Source: an uncultured Collinsella sp. (GTDB lineage Bacteria > Actinomycetota > Coriobacteriia > Coriobacteriales > Coriobacteriaceae). Taken from it: a stretch of DNA of 23,862 nucleotides. A model generated the notes under the pieces. The model saw only the letters and a list, made by a program, of their open reading frames with translations, did no database searches and was not told the DNA's origin. Of the stretch, positions 16,820 through 23,862 are shown piece after piece. The DNA is taken from positions 1-23,862 of the forward strand of contig CAAELZ010000047.1 in the NCBI GenBank assembly GCA_900756945.1. Direction: 5' to 3'. The translations under genes were made by a program, and so were the position numbers. Position 1 is the first letter of the stretch. Every line of letters starts with the position of its first letter.

Positions 16820-18190
16820 ATGGCGTCTGCCGATCGTTCCACGTTGTTTATCAATGCGACCATTCTGGATGGTTCGGAACATATGGAGCCGCAACCCGAT
16901 ATGGCCGTGACTGTTGAGCGCGGCGTCATCACCTGGATGGGGCCGAGTGCTGTGGCGCAGGCGCCTGCAGGTGCCGAGGTTATCGACCTGGGTGGTGCGT
17001 ATCTCATGCCCGGTCTCATCAATATGCATGCGCATCTGTGCGGCTCGGGCAAGCCTGTCTCGGCCGGCGATGCGGGCGCACTTATGAAGAAGCTCGATAA
17101 TCCCGTGGGCCGCGCCATCGTCCGCCACATCCTCAAAGGCAGCGCCCAGCAGCAGTTGGCAAGCGGCGTGACCACGGTGCGCGGTGCGGGTGACCCGCTG
17201 TTTGCCGATATTGCCGTGCGCAACGCTATCGACGCCGGCAAGTATCAGGGTCCGCGTCTGGTGGCGCCGGGAACGGGTGTCACGGTGCCGGGCGGTCACG
17301 GTGCGGGGCTGTTCGCGCAGGTCGCCGATACCCCCGATGAGGCGGCCGAACAAGTGCGTGACTTGCATGCGCGCGGTGCCGACGTCATCAAGCTGTTCGT
17401 GACGGGCGGCGTGTTCGACGCGACCGAAGTAGGTGAGCCGGGCGTGCTGCGCATGCCGGTCGAGGTTGCCGCGGCGGCGTGCAAGGCTGCGCACGAGGTG
17501 GGCCTGCCGGTTATGGCTCATGTCGAGAGCACCGAGGGCGTGAAGGCCGCGCTTGAGGCCGGCGTCGATACGATCGAGCACGGTGCCCCGATGACTCCCG
17601 AGATCTTGGAACTGTACCGCGGCGCCGCGGGCACGCAGCTTGAGGGGCGTGCGCCCAGCGTTACCTGCACTATCAGCCCCGCACTGCCGTTTGTGCTGCT
17701 CGATCCGGAGAAGACCCATTCGACCGACACGCAAAAGAAGAACGGCGACATTGTGTGTTCGGGCATCATCGAGAGCGCCCGTGCCGCACTGGAAGCTGGC
17801 GTTAAGGTGGGCCTGGGCACGGACTCAAGCTGCCCGTTCGTGACGCAGTACGACATGTGGCGCGAGGTGGCCTATTTTGCCAAGTACGTGGGCGTGAGCA
17901 ACGCCTTTGCGCTGCATACGGCTACGCAAGTCAATGCCGAGCTGCTGGGGCTGGGCGGCGAGACCGGCACGATCGAGTGCGGCAAGGCTGCCGATATCCT
18001 GGTGACGCGCAAGAACCCGCTCGATGACCTGTGCGCGCTGCGTGAGCCGATGCATGTGATGTGTCGCGGTGATCTGGTGCGCAAGCTCAAGGTGAAGTGC
18101 ATCCCTGAGGTGGATGCCGAGCTCGACGCGATTATGGCCATGCCGGCCGAGGCGCTGGCCGAGGAGCTCGCCCGCGACGGTGTGGCGTAG
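16820..18190 (+). CDS. Metal-dependent amidohydrolase (imidazolonepropionase/prolidase-like, COG1228 type)
   Basis: A 456-residue amidohydrolase-superfamily enzyme. Metal-site landmarks are in order: H70-A-H72 at the end of the first barrel strand (LINMHAHLCG), K191 (DVIKLFVTGG; the likely carboxylated lysine bridging two metals), H234 (VMAHVES), H254 (IEHG) and D335 (LGTDSS). The small beta-sandwich is formed by the N-terminus (LFINATILDG) and the C-terminal GTIECGKAADILVTRKNPL. COG1228 relatives include Xaa-Pro or Xaa-Arg dipeptidases and other cyclic-amide hydrolases; the substrate cannot be read from sequence. The ATG at 16820 follows AGGGAGGAG; the longer frame starting at 16691 has no ribosome site. 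Cytoplasmic, with no signal peptide. Confidence 0.9.
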   Translation: MASADRSTLFINATILDGSEHMEPQPDMAVTVERGVITWMGPSAVAQAPAGAEVIDLGGAYLMPGLINMHAHLCGSGKPVSAGDAGALMKKLDNPVGRAIVRHILKGSAQQQLASGVTTVRGAGDPLFADIAVRNAIDAGKYQGPRLVAPGTGVTVPGGHGAGLFAQVADTPDEAAEQVRDLHARGADVIKLFVTGGVFDATEVGEPGVLRMPVEVAAAACKAAHEVGLPVMAHVESTEGVKAALEAGVDTIEHGAPMTPEILELYRGAAGTQLEGRAPSVTCTISPALPFVLLDPEKTHSTDTQKKNGDIVCSGIIESARAALEAGVKVGLGTDSSCPFVTQYDMWREVAYFAKYVGVSNAFALHTATQVNAELLGLGGETGTIECGKAADILVTRKNPLDDLCALREPMHVMCRGDLVRKLKVKCIPEVDAELDAIMAMPAEALAEELARDGVA

Positions 18191-18223
18191 ATGTGACAAA
18201 GGGGCAGCTCCGTTGCCGCATGC

Positions 18224-18261
18224 AAAAAGCCGAGGTCTCAACACGAGGCCTCGGCTTTTTT
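18224..18261. terminator. Bidirectional intrinsic terminator
   Basis: AAAAAGCCGAGG and CCTCGGCTTTTTT flank a short inner CTC/GAG stem and an AACAC loop. A-tract and T-tract on opposite sides let it stop both the amidohydrolase transcript and the convergent zinc-ribbon gene. Confidence 0.93.
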
Positions 18262-18323
18262 ATCGAACAAATACTTAAGATTTGGGACAAGCAAACCTGA
18301 TTAATTTGTCCCGCGTGCGGGCG

Positions 18324-18797
18324 CTAGGAGCGGGTTTCCATCTTGGCGTGGCACTTGGGGCAGGTGACGCGGATCTTACCCTTGCCCTTGGGGACGGAGA
18401 GCATCTGACCGCAGTTGGGGCACTTGAGATATGCCGTGGTCTTGCGGCCCTTCCACATCTTCTTGGCCGTTCGCTTGGCACGCTCAAAGTCTTCCTTACT
18501 GGTGCCGGCCGCGCGTGAGGTGCTGGCCGCTGCGGCCCCGCTGCCCAAGCTGGCGACGAACTTGCCCAAGCCGGGAACATTGGCAGTCGCGGCGACAAAG
18601 GCCTCGTTCTCTTTGCGACGTGCATCGATGTTTTTGGACAGGCCGCGCAGCACGCCAATCACGATGACGGCGATGGCAATCCAGCTGAGCCACTGGATGC
18701 GGGCTATCGATCCGATCATCGCGATGACGATGCCGGAAAAGCCCATAACGATGGTGAGCTCATCGGCGCCATTGCGGCCCTTCATAAAGTCATTCAT
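18324..18797 (-). CDS. Membrane protein with a C-terminal zinc ribbon
   Basis: A 157-residue protein. Two hydrophobic helices (about residues 14-33 and 36-50: LTIVMGFSGIVIAMIGSI and LSWIAIAVIVIGVLRGL) are followed by a basic juxtamembrane stretch. An Ala/Ser-rich linker, a basic segment (ERAKRTAKKMWKGRK) and a ribbon LKCPNCGQ...VTCPKCHAKM complete the chain; the ribbon has four cysteines in two CxxC pairs that should bind zinc. The soluble part is probably cytoplasmic. Function unknown; such ribbons often contact nucleic acid or protein. AAAGG lies eight bases before the ATG. A possible minus-strand -10, TATAAA, lies at 18831-18836, next to the GGGGACAG element. Confidence 0.8.
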   Translation of the reverse strand: MNDFMKGRNGADELTIVMGFSGIVIAMIGSIARIQWLSWIAIAVIVIGVLRGLSKNIDARRKENEAFVAATANVPGLGKFVASLGSGAAAASTSRAAGTSKEDFERAKRTAKKMWKGRKTTAYLKCPNCGQMLSVPKGKGKIRVTCPKCHAKMETRS

Positions 18798-18852
18798 GCA
18801 AATTGCCTTTCATTCGATATGCCGCACGCCTTTATACCCGATTTAGAGCAAG

Positions 18853-18933
18853 GGGGACAGGTCAATCTGCACCAAGGTGGTGCAAACATACCTGTCCCCG
18901 ATGCACCAAGAAGGTGCAAAGCAGTCCGTCCCC
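18853..18933. repeat. GGGGACAGGT palindrome element with nested TGCACC hairpins
   Basis: GGGGACAGGT (18853-18862) and ACCTGTCCCC (18890-18899) are perfect inverted arms enclosing TGCACCA / TGGTGCA (18868-18884). A second TGCACC / GGTGCA hairpin (18902-18918) and a degraded GTCCGTCCCC arm (18924-18933) follow. The ends resemble those of the palindrome after gltD. It lies between csoR and the zinc-ribbon gene and may act as a terminator for the copper operon or as a mobile REP-like unit. Confidence 0.85.
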
Positions 18934-18943
18934 AATGCCCCAA

Positions 18944-19216
18944 TTACTTGGAGAGCTTGTCGACGACGCGTTCGATCTCGGCGAGCTTGGCGGCTTTGAG
19001 GTCTTCGTCGCCCGATTCGATTGCCGAAGTCACGCAGCCCTCGATATGCGCCTTGAGCACGTCGGCGTTGATGCGCGCAATGAGCGCCTGCGTTGCCATG
19101 AGCTGCGTGGAAATATCGACGCAGTAGCGGTCCTCCTCGACCATCCGCAGGATGCCGTCGATCTGACCGCGTGCCGTCTTGAGCATGCGGGTCACCGATT
19201 TATGGTCTGCCATCAT
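18944..19216 (-). CDS. csoR: CsoR-family copper-sensing repressor
   Basis: A 90-residue all-helical regulator. The start SVTRMLKTARGQIDGILRMVEEDRYCVDI is the DUF156/CsoR signature. The Cu(I) ligands of the C-H-C set are visible as C32 (RYCVDI), H57 and C61 (AHIEGC). These support a copper rather than formaldehyde (FrmR) or nickel (RcnR) sensor, although the neighbours are the stronger argument. Apo-CsoR binds the operator before copA and leaves DNA when loaded with Cu(I). The first of two tandem ATGs is used, with GAGGA six to seven bases upstream. It is the last gene of the copA-copZ-csoR operon, 38 bp after copZ, so it controls its own expression. Confidence 0.95.
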   Translation of the reverse strand: MMADHKSVTRMLKTARGQIDGILRMVEEDRYCVDISTQLMATQALIARINADVLKAHIEGCVTSAIESGDEDLKAAKLAEIERVVDKLSK

Positions 19217-19254
19217 GGCGGGTCCTCGTTTCTGGTCGGGGTACGCGTGGGTCG

Positions 19255-19476
19255 TTACGCGGCGGTTACGGACAGGGCGTGGAACTTCTCGCCGGCGCCC
19301 TCGACGGCGGCGGCGAGCTGCTCGGCGGTCACGGTGTCGGCGCACTCCACCTGGACGGTCTGGGTCTCGTGATCGGCGTCGGCGTCGGTCACGCCGGCCA
19401 CGTTGAGCAGTGCCGTCTCGACAGTAGCGTCGCAGTGACCGCACATAAGGCCCGAAGTCTTAATCGTGTAACGCAT
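19255..19476 (-). CDS. copZ: Copper chaperone, heavy-metal-associated domain protein (CopZ-like)
   Basis: A 73-residue single HMA domain. The copper-binding loop is GLMCGHCDATVE (C12-x-x-C15), a variant of the usual GMxCxxC with Leu before Met. The rest follows the beta-alpha-beta-beta-alpha-beta pattern (VETALLNVAGVTDADADHETQTVQVE...). It should bind Cu(I) and hand it to CopA. The ATG has GAGAGGA nine bases upstream; a longer in-frame extension to 19587 overlaps the intercistronic hairpin and lacks HMA character. It lies between copA and csoR in one operon. Confidence 0.93.
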   Translation of the reverse strand: MRYTIKTSGLMCGHCDATVETALLNVAGVTDADADHETQTVQVECADTVTAEQLAAAVEGAGEKFHALSVTAA

Positions 19477-19512
19477 TGGTATTCCTCTCTGTTGTGTCGG
19501 CTTTCCCAAGCA

Positions 19513-19584
19513 CCCGACCTTGACCTTCAAGCCGTCGCTCGCGTACCAAAGTACGCGTCGCTCCTCTTTCAGGTCAATCTCGGG
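19513..19584 (-). repeat. Large hairpin between copA and copZ
   Basis: Three nested stems are visible. CCCGA/TCGGG closes the structure, TTGACCT (19520-19526) / AGGTCAA (19571-19577) follows, and CGCGTAC (19540-19546) / GTACGCG (19551-19557) with a CAAA loop forms the apex. It fills half of the 147-bp gap. It has no T-tract, so a role in RNA processing or differential stability of the copA and copZ-csoR parts is more likely than termination. Confidence 0.75.
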
Positions 19585-19623
19585 CACCTGGAAAACCCGT
19601 TCTAAATGGACTTAATGGTGAGC

Positions 19624-21963
19624 CTATTTTGCCACTTTAGGCTTAAAGGATTTCAGGCGCAGCGCATTGCTTACGACGCAGACACTCGATAGGCTCATGG
19701 CCGCGGCGCCGAACATCGGCGAGAGCTGCCAACCGGTGAGGGGGAAGAACACGCCCGCCGCCAGCGGAATGCCGATGCCGTTGTAGAACAGCGCCCAGAA
19801 CAGGTCCTGCTTGATGTTGCGGATTGTGGCACGTGACAGCTCGATGGCGCGCGCAGCATCCATGAGGTCGCTGCGCATGAGCACCACATCTGCCCCTTCT
19901 TTGGCGATGTCGGCGCCGGTGCCGATCGCAAGGCCCACGTCGGCGCGCGCCAGGGCGGGGGAGTCGTTGATGCCGTCGCCCACCATGGCGACCTTGCCGC
20001 CCGCATCCTGCAGCTCGCGCACGTGGCGTTCCTTGTCGGCGGGGAGGACGTCGGCGATGACCTGTTCGCTGCTCAGCCCCACGCGGCGGGCGATGGCCTC
20101 GGCCGTCACGCGGTTGTCGCCGGTGAGCATGCGCACGTCGACGCCGAGCTTGCGCAGCGCGGCGATGGCCCCGGCGCTCGTCTCTTTGACCTCGTCAGCC
20201 ACGGCGATGGTGCCGATAAGCTCGCCGTTCTTGGCAAAGAACAGCGGTGTTTTGCCCTCGGCGGCAAATTGCTCGGCAAGACCCGCGGGCACGGTAACGC
20301 CCAACTCGTCCATCAGGCGTACGTTGCCGGCTGCAATGGCGTTTTGTCCCTCGCGCGCCGTAACGCCTCGTCCAGGCACGGCGGCAAAGTCCTCGACCAT
20401 GCGCGCGACGATTCCGCGCGACTCGCACTCGGCCATAATCGCCTCGGCCAGCGGGTGCTCGCTCGAGCGCTCCAACGCGGCGGCCAGCTTGAGCAGCGCC
20501 TTTTCGCTCATGGCGGGCGAGCCGTCAGCGCGCGTGGCCACCACAATGTCGGTCACGGCCGGCTTGCCGCGGGTGACCGTGCCCGTCTTATCGAGCACCA
20601 CGGTGCCCACGCTGCGCAGATTCTCCAGCGCCTCGGCGCTCTTAAACAGAATGCCCATTTCGGCGCCCTTGCCGGTGCCCACCATAATGGCGACGGGCGT
20701 GGCCAGACCCAGTGCGCACGGACAGCTGATCACCAGCACGGCCACGGCGGAGGTGAGCGCCTCGTTTATGCTGCCGGTCAGTGCCATCCACACCGCAAAG
20801 GTTGCGGCCGAAATCACGAACACCACGGGCACGAACACGCCGGCGACCTTGTCGGCCATGCGGGCGATGGGCGCCTTGGTAGCGTTGGCGTCCTCGACGA
20901 GCTGGATAATCTTGGCGAGCGACGTATCGGCGCCCACACGCGTGGCGCGGAAGGTAAACGAGCCCGTGCGGTTGACCGTGGCCGCATTGACAGTGTCGCC
21001 GGCGGTCTTCTCCACGGGAATGGATTCGCCGGTGAGCGCGCTTTCGTCCACGGCCGAGCTGCCATCGAGCACCACGCCGTCAACGGGGATGGACTCGCCG
21101 GGGCGCACACGCAGCACCTGGCCGGGCAGAATGGCATCGACGTCGACGGCGGCCTCGATACCGTCCTCGGCCACGACGGTCGCGGTCTTGGGTGCTAAGT
21201 CGATGAGCGCCTCGATAGCGCCGCCGGTTTTGGACTTGCTGCGCGTCTCGAGGTATTTGCCCACGGTGACGAGCGACAGGATGGTGCCGGCGCTCTCAAA
21301 ATATAGGTTGTCCATGCTCGTCATCATGGCCTCGTGCACCTGACCTGCGGCTAGCTGGTCGGCCATGATGAACATGGCGTAGAGCGACCAGGCGATGGAC
21401 GCGGTGGCGCCCACGGCGATGAGGGCGTCCATGATAGGCGCGCCGTGCGCGAGCGATTTAAACCCATTGATAAAGTACGCGTCGTTGACATAGACGATGG
21501 GGATGAGCAGGACGAGCTCGGTGAGGGCGAGCGTCATGCTGTGGGCATGGTCGGTGAAGACGCCGGGCAGTGGCCAACCGAGCATGTGCCCCATGCCTAT
21601 GTAGAACAGCGGGATGAGGAAGATGATCGAGACGATGAGGCGGGTGCGCATGGCAGAGGCGGCGGCCTCCAACTTTTTGGTCGGCGACTCCATATGCGCG
21701 GCGCCGGACCTGGCTTGCGCACTTCCGCTTTGGACAGCGTCGGTGCCCGTGCTGATGGGCGAGGCCGAGTAGCCCGCGCGGTCGACAGCGGTGCAGATGT
21801 CGTCGGAGGTGACCTGCGCGGGGTCGTAGTCGACCATCATGGAACCGGCGAGCAGGTTGACCGCGACGCTTTGGACGCCGTCGAGTTTGCTCACGGCGCG
21901 ATCCACATGCGCCTGGCAGGCGGCGCATGTCATGCCGCCCACGTCGAACTTATCTTGAGCCAT
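19624..21963 (-). CDS. copA: Copper-exporting P1B-type ATPase CopA
   Basis: A 779-residue Cu(I) efflux ATPase. One N-terminal HMA domain carries GGMTCAACQAH (C13-x-x-C16). It is followed by a Ser/Ala-rich linker to about residue 100 and eight predicted membrane helices. The actuator loop has LTGESIPVEK. C414-P-C416 (SCPCALGLATP) is the intramembrane copper site, and D458-KTGTVTRGKP holds the phosphorylated aspartate. SEHPLAEAI is the P1B-specific HP motif, and GDGINDSPALARADVGLAIG is the hinge motif. Asn-Ala and MxxSS-type residues in the last helices (MSLSSVCVVSNALRLK) fit the Cu(I) subclass. The ATG follows AAAGGAG. It is the first gene of the copper operon, read from the CsoR-controlled promoter. 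Confidence 0.97.
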   Translation of the reverse strand: MAQDKFDVGGMTCAACQAHVDRAVSKLDGVQSVAVNLLAGSMMVDYDPAQVTSDDICTAVDRAGYSASPISTGTDAVQSGSAQARSGAAHMESPTKKLEAAASAMRTRLIVSIIFLIPLFYIGMGHMLGWPLPGVFTDHAHSMTLALTELVLLIPIVYVNDAYFINGFKSLAHGAPIMDALIAVGATASIAWSLYAMFIMADQLAAGQVHEAMMTSMDNLYFESAGTILSLVTVGKYLETRSKSKTGGAIEALIDLAPKTATVVAEDGIEAAVDVDAILPGQVLRVRPGESIPVDGVVLDGSSAVDESALTGESIPVEKTAGDTVNAATVNRTGSFTFRATRVGADTSLAKIIQLVEDANATKAPIARMADKVAGVFVPVVFVISAATFAVWMALTGSINEALTSAVAVLVISCPCALGLATPVAIMVGTGKGAEMGILFKSAEALENLRSVGTVVLDKTGTVTRGKPAVTDIVVATRADGSPAMSEKALLKLAAALERSSEHPLAEAIMAECESRGIVARMVEDFAAVPGRGVTAREGQNAIAAGNVRLMDELGVTVPAGLAEQFAAEGKTPLFFAKNGELIGTIAVADEVKETSAGAIAALRKLGVDVRMLTGDNRVTAEAIARRVGLSSEQVIADVLPADKERHVRELQDAGGKVAMVGDGINDSPALARADVGLAIGTGADIAKEGADVVLMRSDLMDAARAIELSRATIRNIKQDLFWALFYNGIGIPLAAGVFFPLTGWQLSPMFGAAAMSLSSVCVVSNALRLKSFKPKVAK

Positions 21964-22010
21964 GGTTTCTCCTTTCTGCAGTTCGGTGTTGGAATTGTTA
22001 ACCTGCCGAT

Positions 22011-22041
22011 ACTATACACCCATACCCCCTGGGGGTGTCCA
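22011..22041 (-). promoter_or_regulatory. copA promoter with CsoR operator
   Basis: On the minus strand a -35-like TGGACA (22036-22041) and a -10 TATAGT (22011-22016) are 19 bp apart. Between them lies the GC-rich palindrome ACCCCCTGGGGGT (plus-strand positions 22024-22036), flanked by ATAC/GTGT-type ends as in CsoR boxes. A repressor there would block both hexamers. The long spacer is unusual and may weaken basal transcription. Confidence 0.85.
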
Positions 22042-22115
22042 GTGGGGATGAAAATGTATGACATTTCGCTACAGATGCGGGTGGCTGCTCAATCGTTGGC
22101 AGCTCATGTCAAACA

Positions 22116-22250
22116 TCTCGATCTGTAACATCTAGCGGGGAAAATGACCTCTAACTGTTACAGATCGAGATTATGTTTTGCGATGTTTGAGTTCGTCTCA
22201 ATCTGTAACGTGTAGACCCGGTTTTGTCTCGTAACTGTTACAGATTGAGA
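22116..22250. repeat. Palindrome array 5: two 55-bp units at 80-bp period
   Basis: The units are 22116-22170 (G-type arms) and 22196-22250 (A-type arms, TCTCAATC / GATTGAGA). Both have perfect 14-bp arms, 27-nt loops and a 25-bp spacer unrelated to the others. It lies in the 560-bp gap between the divergent copA and helicase genes, about 75 bp behind the CsoR promoter. Confidence 0.97.
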
Positions 22251-22523
22251 CAATCGGCCCAGGCCCGTCTCGTCCGCTCCGCCATCTGTGGTTTACGTGG
22301 GGGCATGCGAAGCACGGGTATACTAACCCGCGGCGAATCTGCTCCATCGCTTAGAGCTGCTGCGTCTGGACGGCGCGTGATAGGGCTGCCAAAGCGATCG
22401 CCAGCGTGCTGAGCAACGTCCTCTCTGTGCGCACCCGTTTTTGTATGTATTAGCGCACTACCAAGCACGCCCGCGCGGCCGCATGCCGTGCCCATTGCGC
22501 GTGCAGATAAGGAACAACAACAT
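22251..22523 (+). promoter_or_regulatory. Long leader region of the DEAD-box helicase gene
   Basis: No gene was found. TATACT (22319-22324) is a credible -10 although its -35 is not clear; transcription from it would give a leader of roughly 190 nt. AAGGA (22509-22513) is a weak, distant ribosome site for the ATG at 22524. Long structured leaders are common for DEAD-box helicase genes, but none was recognised here by motif. Confidence 0.4.
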
Positions 22524-23862
22524 ATGCGTAATTCTGTATCCGACGTCACCGACGCCGAGATTCTGGACGAGACCCGCGAGGCCATGACCCAGGCTGCCTT
22601 CGATGCTGCCGATGAGGCCAATGCCGCCCAAGCCGTCGAGTCCGCTACCGAGAGCCTGCCCGCCTTTGACGAGCTGGGGCTTTCGGACGAGATGCTCCGT
22701 GCTATCGAGAATCTGGGCTACACGGCGCCCACGCCCGTTCAGGCCGGCTCCATCCCCGTGGTGCTCGAGGGTCGCGACCTGCTTGCCGCCGCCCAGACCG
22801 GCACCGGCAAGACGGCCGCCTTCTTGCTGCCGACCATGAACAACCTGGAGCACATTGCTCCGCCCAAACCCGTGCGTGAGCGCGGCGGCCGCAACCGCCG
22901 TCGCGGTGCCAAGAAGCCCGAGGGCAACGGCCGTGGCCCCGTGATGCTCGTCATCACCCCTACGCGCGAGCTTGCCCAGCAGATCGACGAGGTCGCGAGC
23001 AAAATCGCCGACGTCACCGGCCATGTTGCCGTGACCGTCGTGGGCGGCGTGAGCTACAAGCCCCAGACCGCTGCCCTCAAGTACGGTTGCGACATCCTGG
23101 TCGCCACGCCGGGCCGTCTGGTCGATCTGATCGAGCAGGGTGCCTGCCACCTGGACGAGGTCAAGGTGCTGGTGCTCGACGAGGCCGATCGCATGCTCGA
23201 CATGGGCTTTTTGCCCGCCGTCCGCCGCATTGTGCGCGAGACGCCGGCCGAGCGCCAGACGCTGCTGTTCTCGGCGACGCTCGACGAGGAGGCCGTGGGC
23301 GAGATCACCGACCTGGTGAGCGACCCGGCCCGCGTGGAGATCGCGCCGGCCACGTCGACCGCCGACACCGTCGATCAGTTTGTGTTCCCGGTGTCCATCG
23401 AGGCAAAGAACAACCTGCTGCCTGAGTTCCTCAAAAAGGAGGGCCCGGAGCGCACCATCGTCTTTATGCGCACCAAGCACCGCGCCGACAGCTGCTGCCG
23501 TCGCCTTGAGCGCAAGGGTATCAAGGCCGCCGCGATTCACGGCAACCGCAGCCAGGCCCAGCGCGAGCGCGCGCTTTCTGCCTTCCGCGACGGCACCGTC
23601 GACGTGCTGGTGGCAACCGATGTTCTCGCCCGCGGCATCGACATTAGCGACGTACGCTACGTCGTGAACTTCGACGTGCCGGCCGAGCCGACCGACTATA
23701 TCCACCGCATTGGCCGTACGGGCCGCGCCGGCGAGCTGGGCTGGGCCATTACGTTTGTGACCGAGCAGGACGTCGACGAGTTCTACGAGATTGAGAAGCT
23801 CATGGACAAGACGGCCGATATTTACGAAGCGGGCGACCTGCACGTGGGTCCCAACCCGCCCG
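22524..23862 (+). CDS. DEAD-box ATP-dependent RNA helicase (RhlE-like), 3'-truncated by the window
   Basis: At least 446 residues are visible; the frame runs off the window, so the C-terminus is unknown. After an acidic N-terminal extension of about 45 residues come the Q motif (GYTAPTPVQAGSIP), motif I (AQTGTGKT, K96), Ia (PTRELA), Ib (TPGR), II (D219-EAD), III (SAT), IV-V (TIVFMRTK, ATDVLARGIDI) and VI (HRIGRTGRAG). It unwinds short RNA duplexes, with likely roles in ribosome assembly, mRNA decay or cold adaptation. An Arg/Gly/Lys-rich insert (RERGGRNRRRGAKKPEGNGRG, about 116-136) lies between motifs I and Ia, longer than in E. coli RhlE. The ATG is the first in-frame start after the leader and has only a weak AAGGA ribosome site. 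Confidence 0.95.
   Translation, partial: MRNSVSDVTDAEILDETREAMTQAAFDAADEANAAQAVESATESLPAFDELGLSDEMLRAIENLGYTAPTPVQAGSIPVVLEGRDLLAAAQTGTGKTAAFLLPTMNNLEHIAPPKPVRERGGRNRRRGAKKPEGNGRGPVMLVITPTRELAQQIDEVASKIADVTGHVAVTVVGGVSYKPQTAALKYGCDILVATPGRLVDLIEQGACHLDEVKVLVLDEADRMLDMGFLPAVRRIVRETPAERQTLLFSATLDEEAVGEITDLVSDPARVEIAPATSTADTVDQFVFPVSIEAKNNLLPEFLKKEGPERTIVFMRTKHRADSCCRRLERKGIKAAAIHGNRSQAQRERALSAFRDGTVDVLVATDVLARGIDISDVRYVVNFDVPAEPTDYIHRIGRTGRAGELGWAITFVTEQDVDEFYEIEKLMDKTADIYEAGDLHVGPNPP

Noticed and set aside
19477..19587. Longer N-terminus for copZ
   Set aside because: The extension lies inside a strong RNA hairpin, has no ribosome site, and the HMA fold begins right at the ATG at 19476, which has GAGAGGA upstream.

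Overview
The window looks like chromosomal DNA of a high-GC, Gram-positive gut actinobacterium, most likely a Coriobacteriia member close to Collinsella. This rests on strongly GC-biased codons, AGGAGG-type ribosome sites, and the gene families present: MupG, a split Hrb/rubredoxin pair, CsoR-controlled copper export, and an AbiEi/DUF559-type protein. The genus is an inference. No phage genes, transposase, rRNA or CRISPR array were seen.

Layout. 1-2.0 kb: MupG-type glycosidase, an ArsC/Spx-like protein and a convergent unknown gene. 2.2-2.5 kb: tandem tRNA-Gln(CUG) and tRNA-Glu(CUC) with a promoter and terminator. 2.5-3.9 kb: a TPR protein overlapping smpB. 3.9-4.9 kb: a flavin reductase and a 47-residue rubredoxin-like protein, which together equal a split high-molecular-weight rubredoxin (Hrb), with hairpins and possible operators. 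5.2-7.4 kb, minus strand: mntH and gpmA. 7.8-14.0 kb: gltB-gltD, NADPH glutamate synthase. 14.4-18.2 kb: an unknown protein, an AbiEi/DUF559-like nuclease-fold protein and a metal-dependent amidohydrolase. 18.3-22.0 kb, minus strand: a zinc-ribbon membrane protein and the copper operon copA-copZ-csoR behind a CsoR-type operator. 22.5 kb to the end: a DEAD-box RNA helicase cut by the window edge.

The most striking feature is not a gene. Five intergenic spots carry 12 copies in all of a 55-bp inverted repeat with 14-bp arms (TCTCGATCTGTAAC / GTTACAGATCGAGA), a loop of exactly 27 nt whose sequence varies, and 25-bp spacers (one is 26). This gives an 80-bp period within every cluster. Arms alternate between a GATC type and an AATC/GATT type with compensating changes, so the ancestral module seems to be a two-unit (G-type, A-type) array. 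The arrays lie between convergent, divergent and tandem genes and never inside a gene. I do not recognise them as a described element. A second family of palindromes ending in GGGGACA occurs after gltD and beside csoR.

Functionally the window is mostly housekeeping (nitrogen assimilation, glycolysis, ribosome rescue, RNA remodelling) plus metal and oxidative-stress handling (Mn import, Cu export, flavin reductase/rubredoxin).
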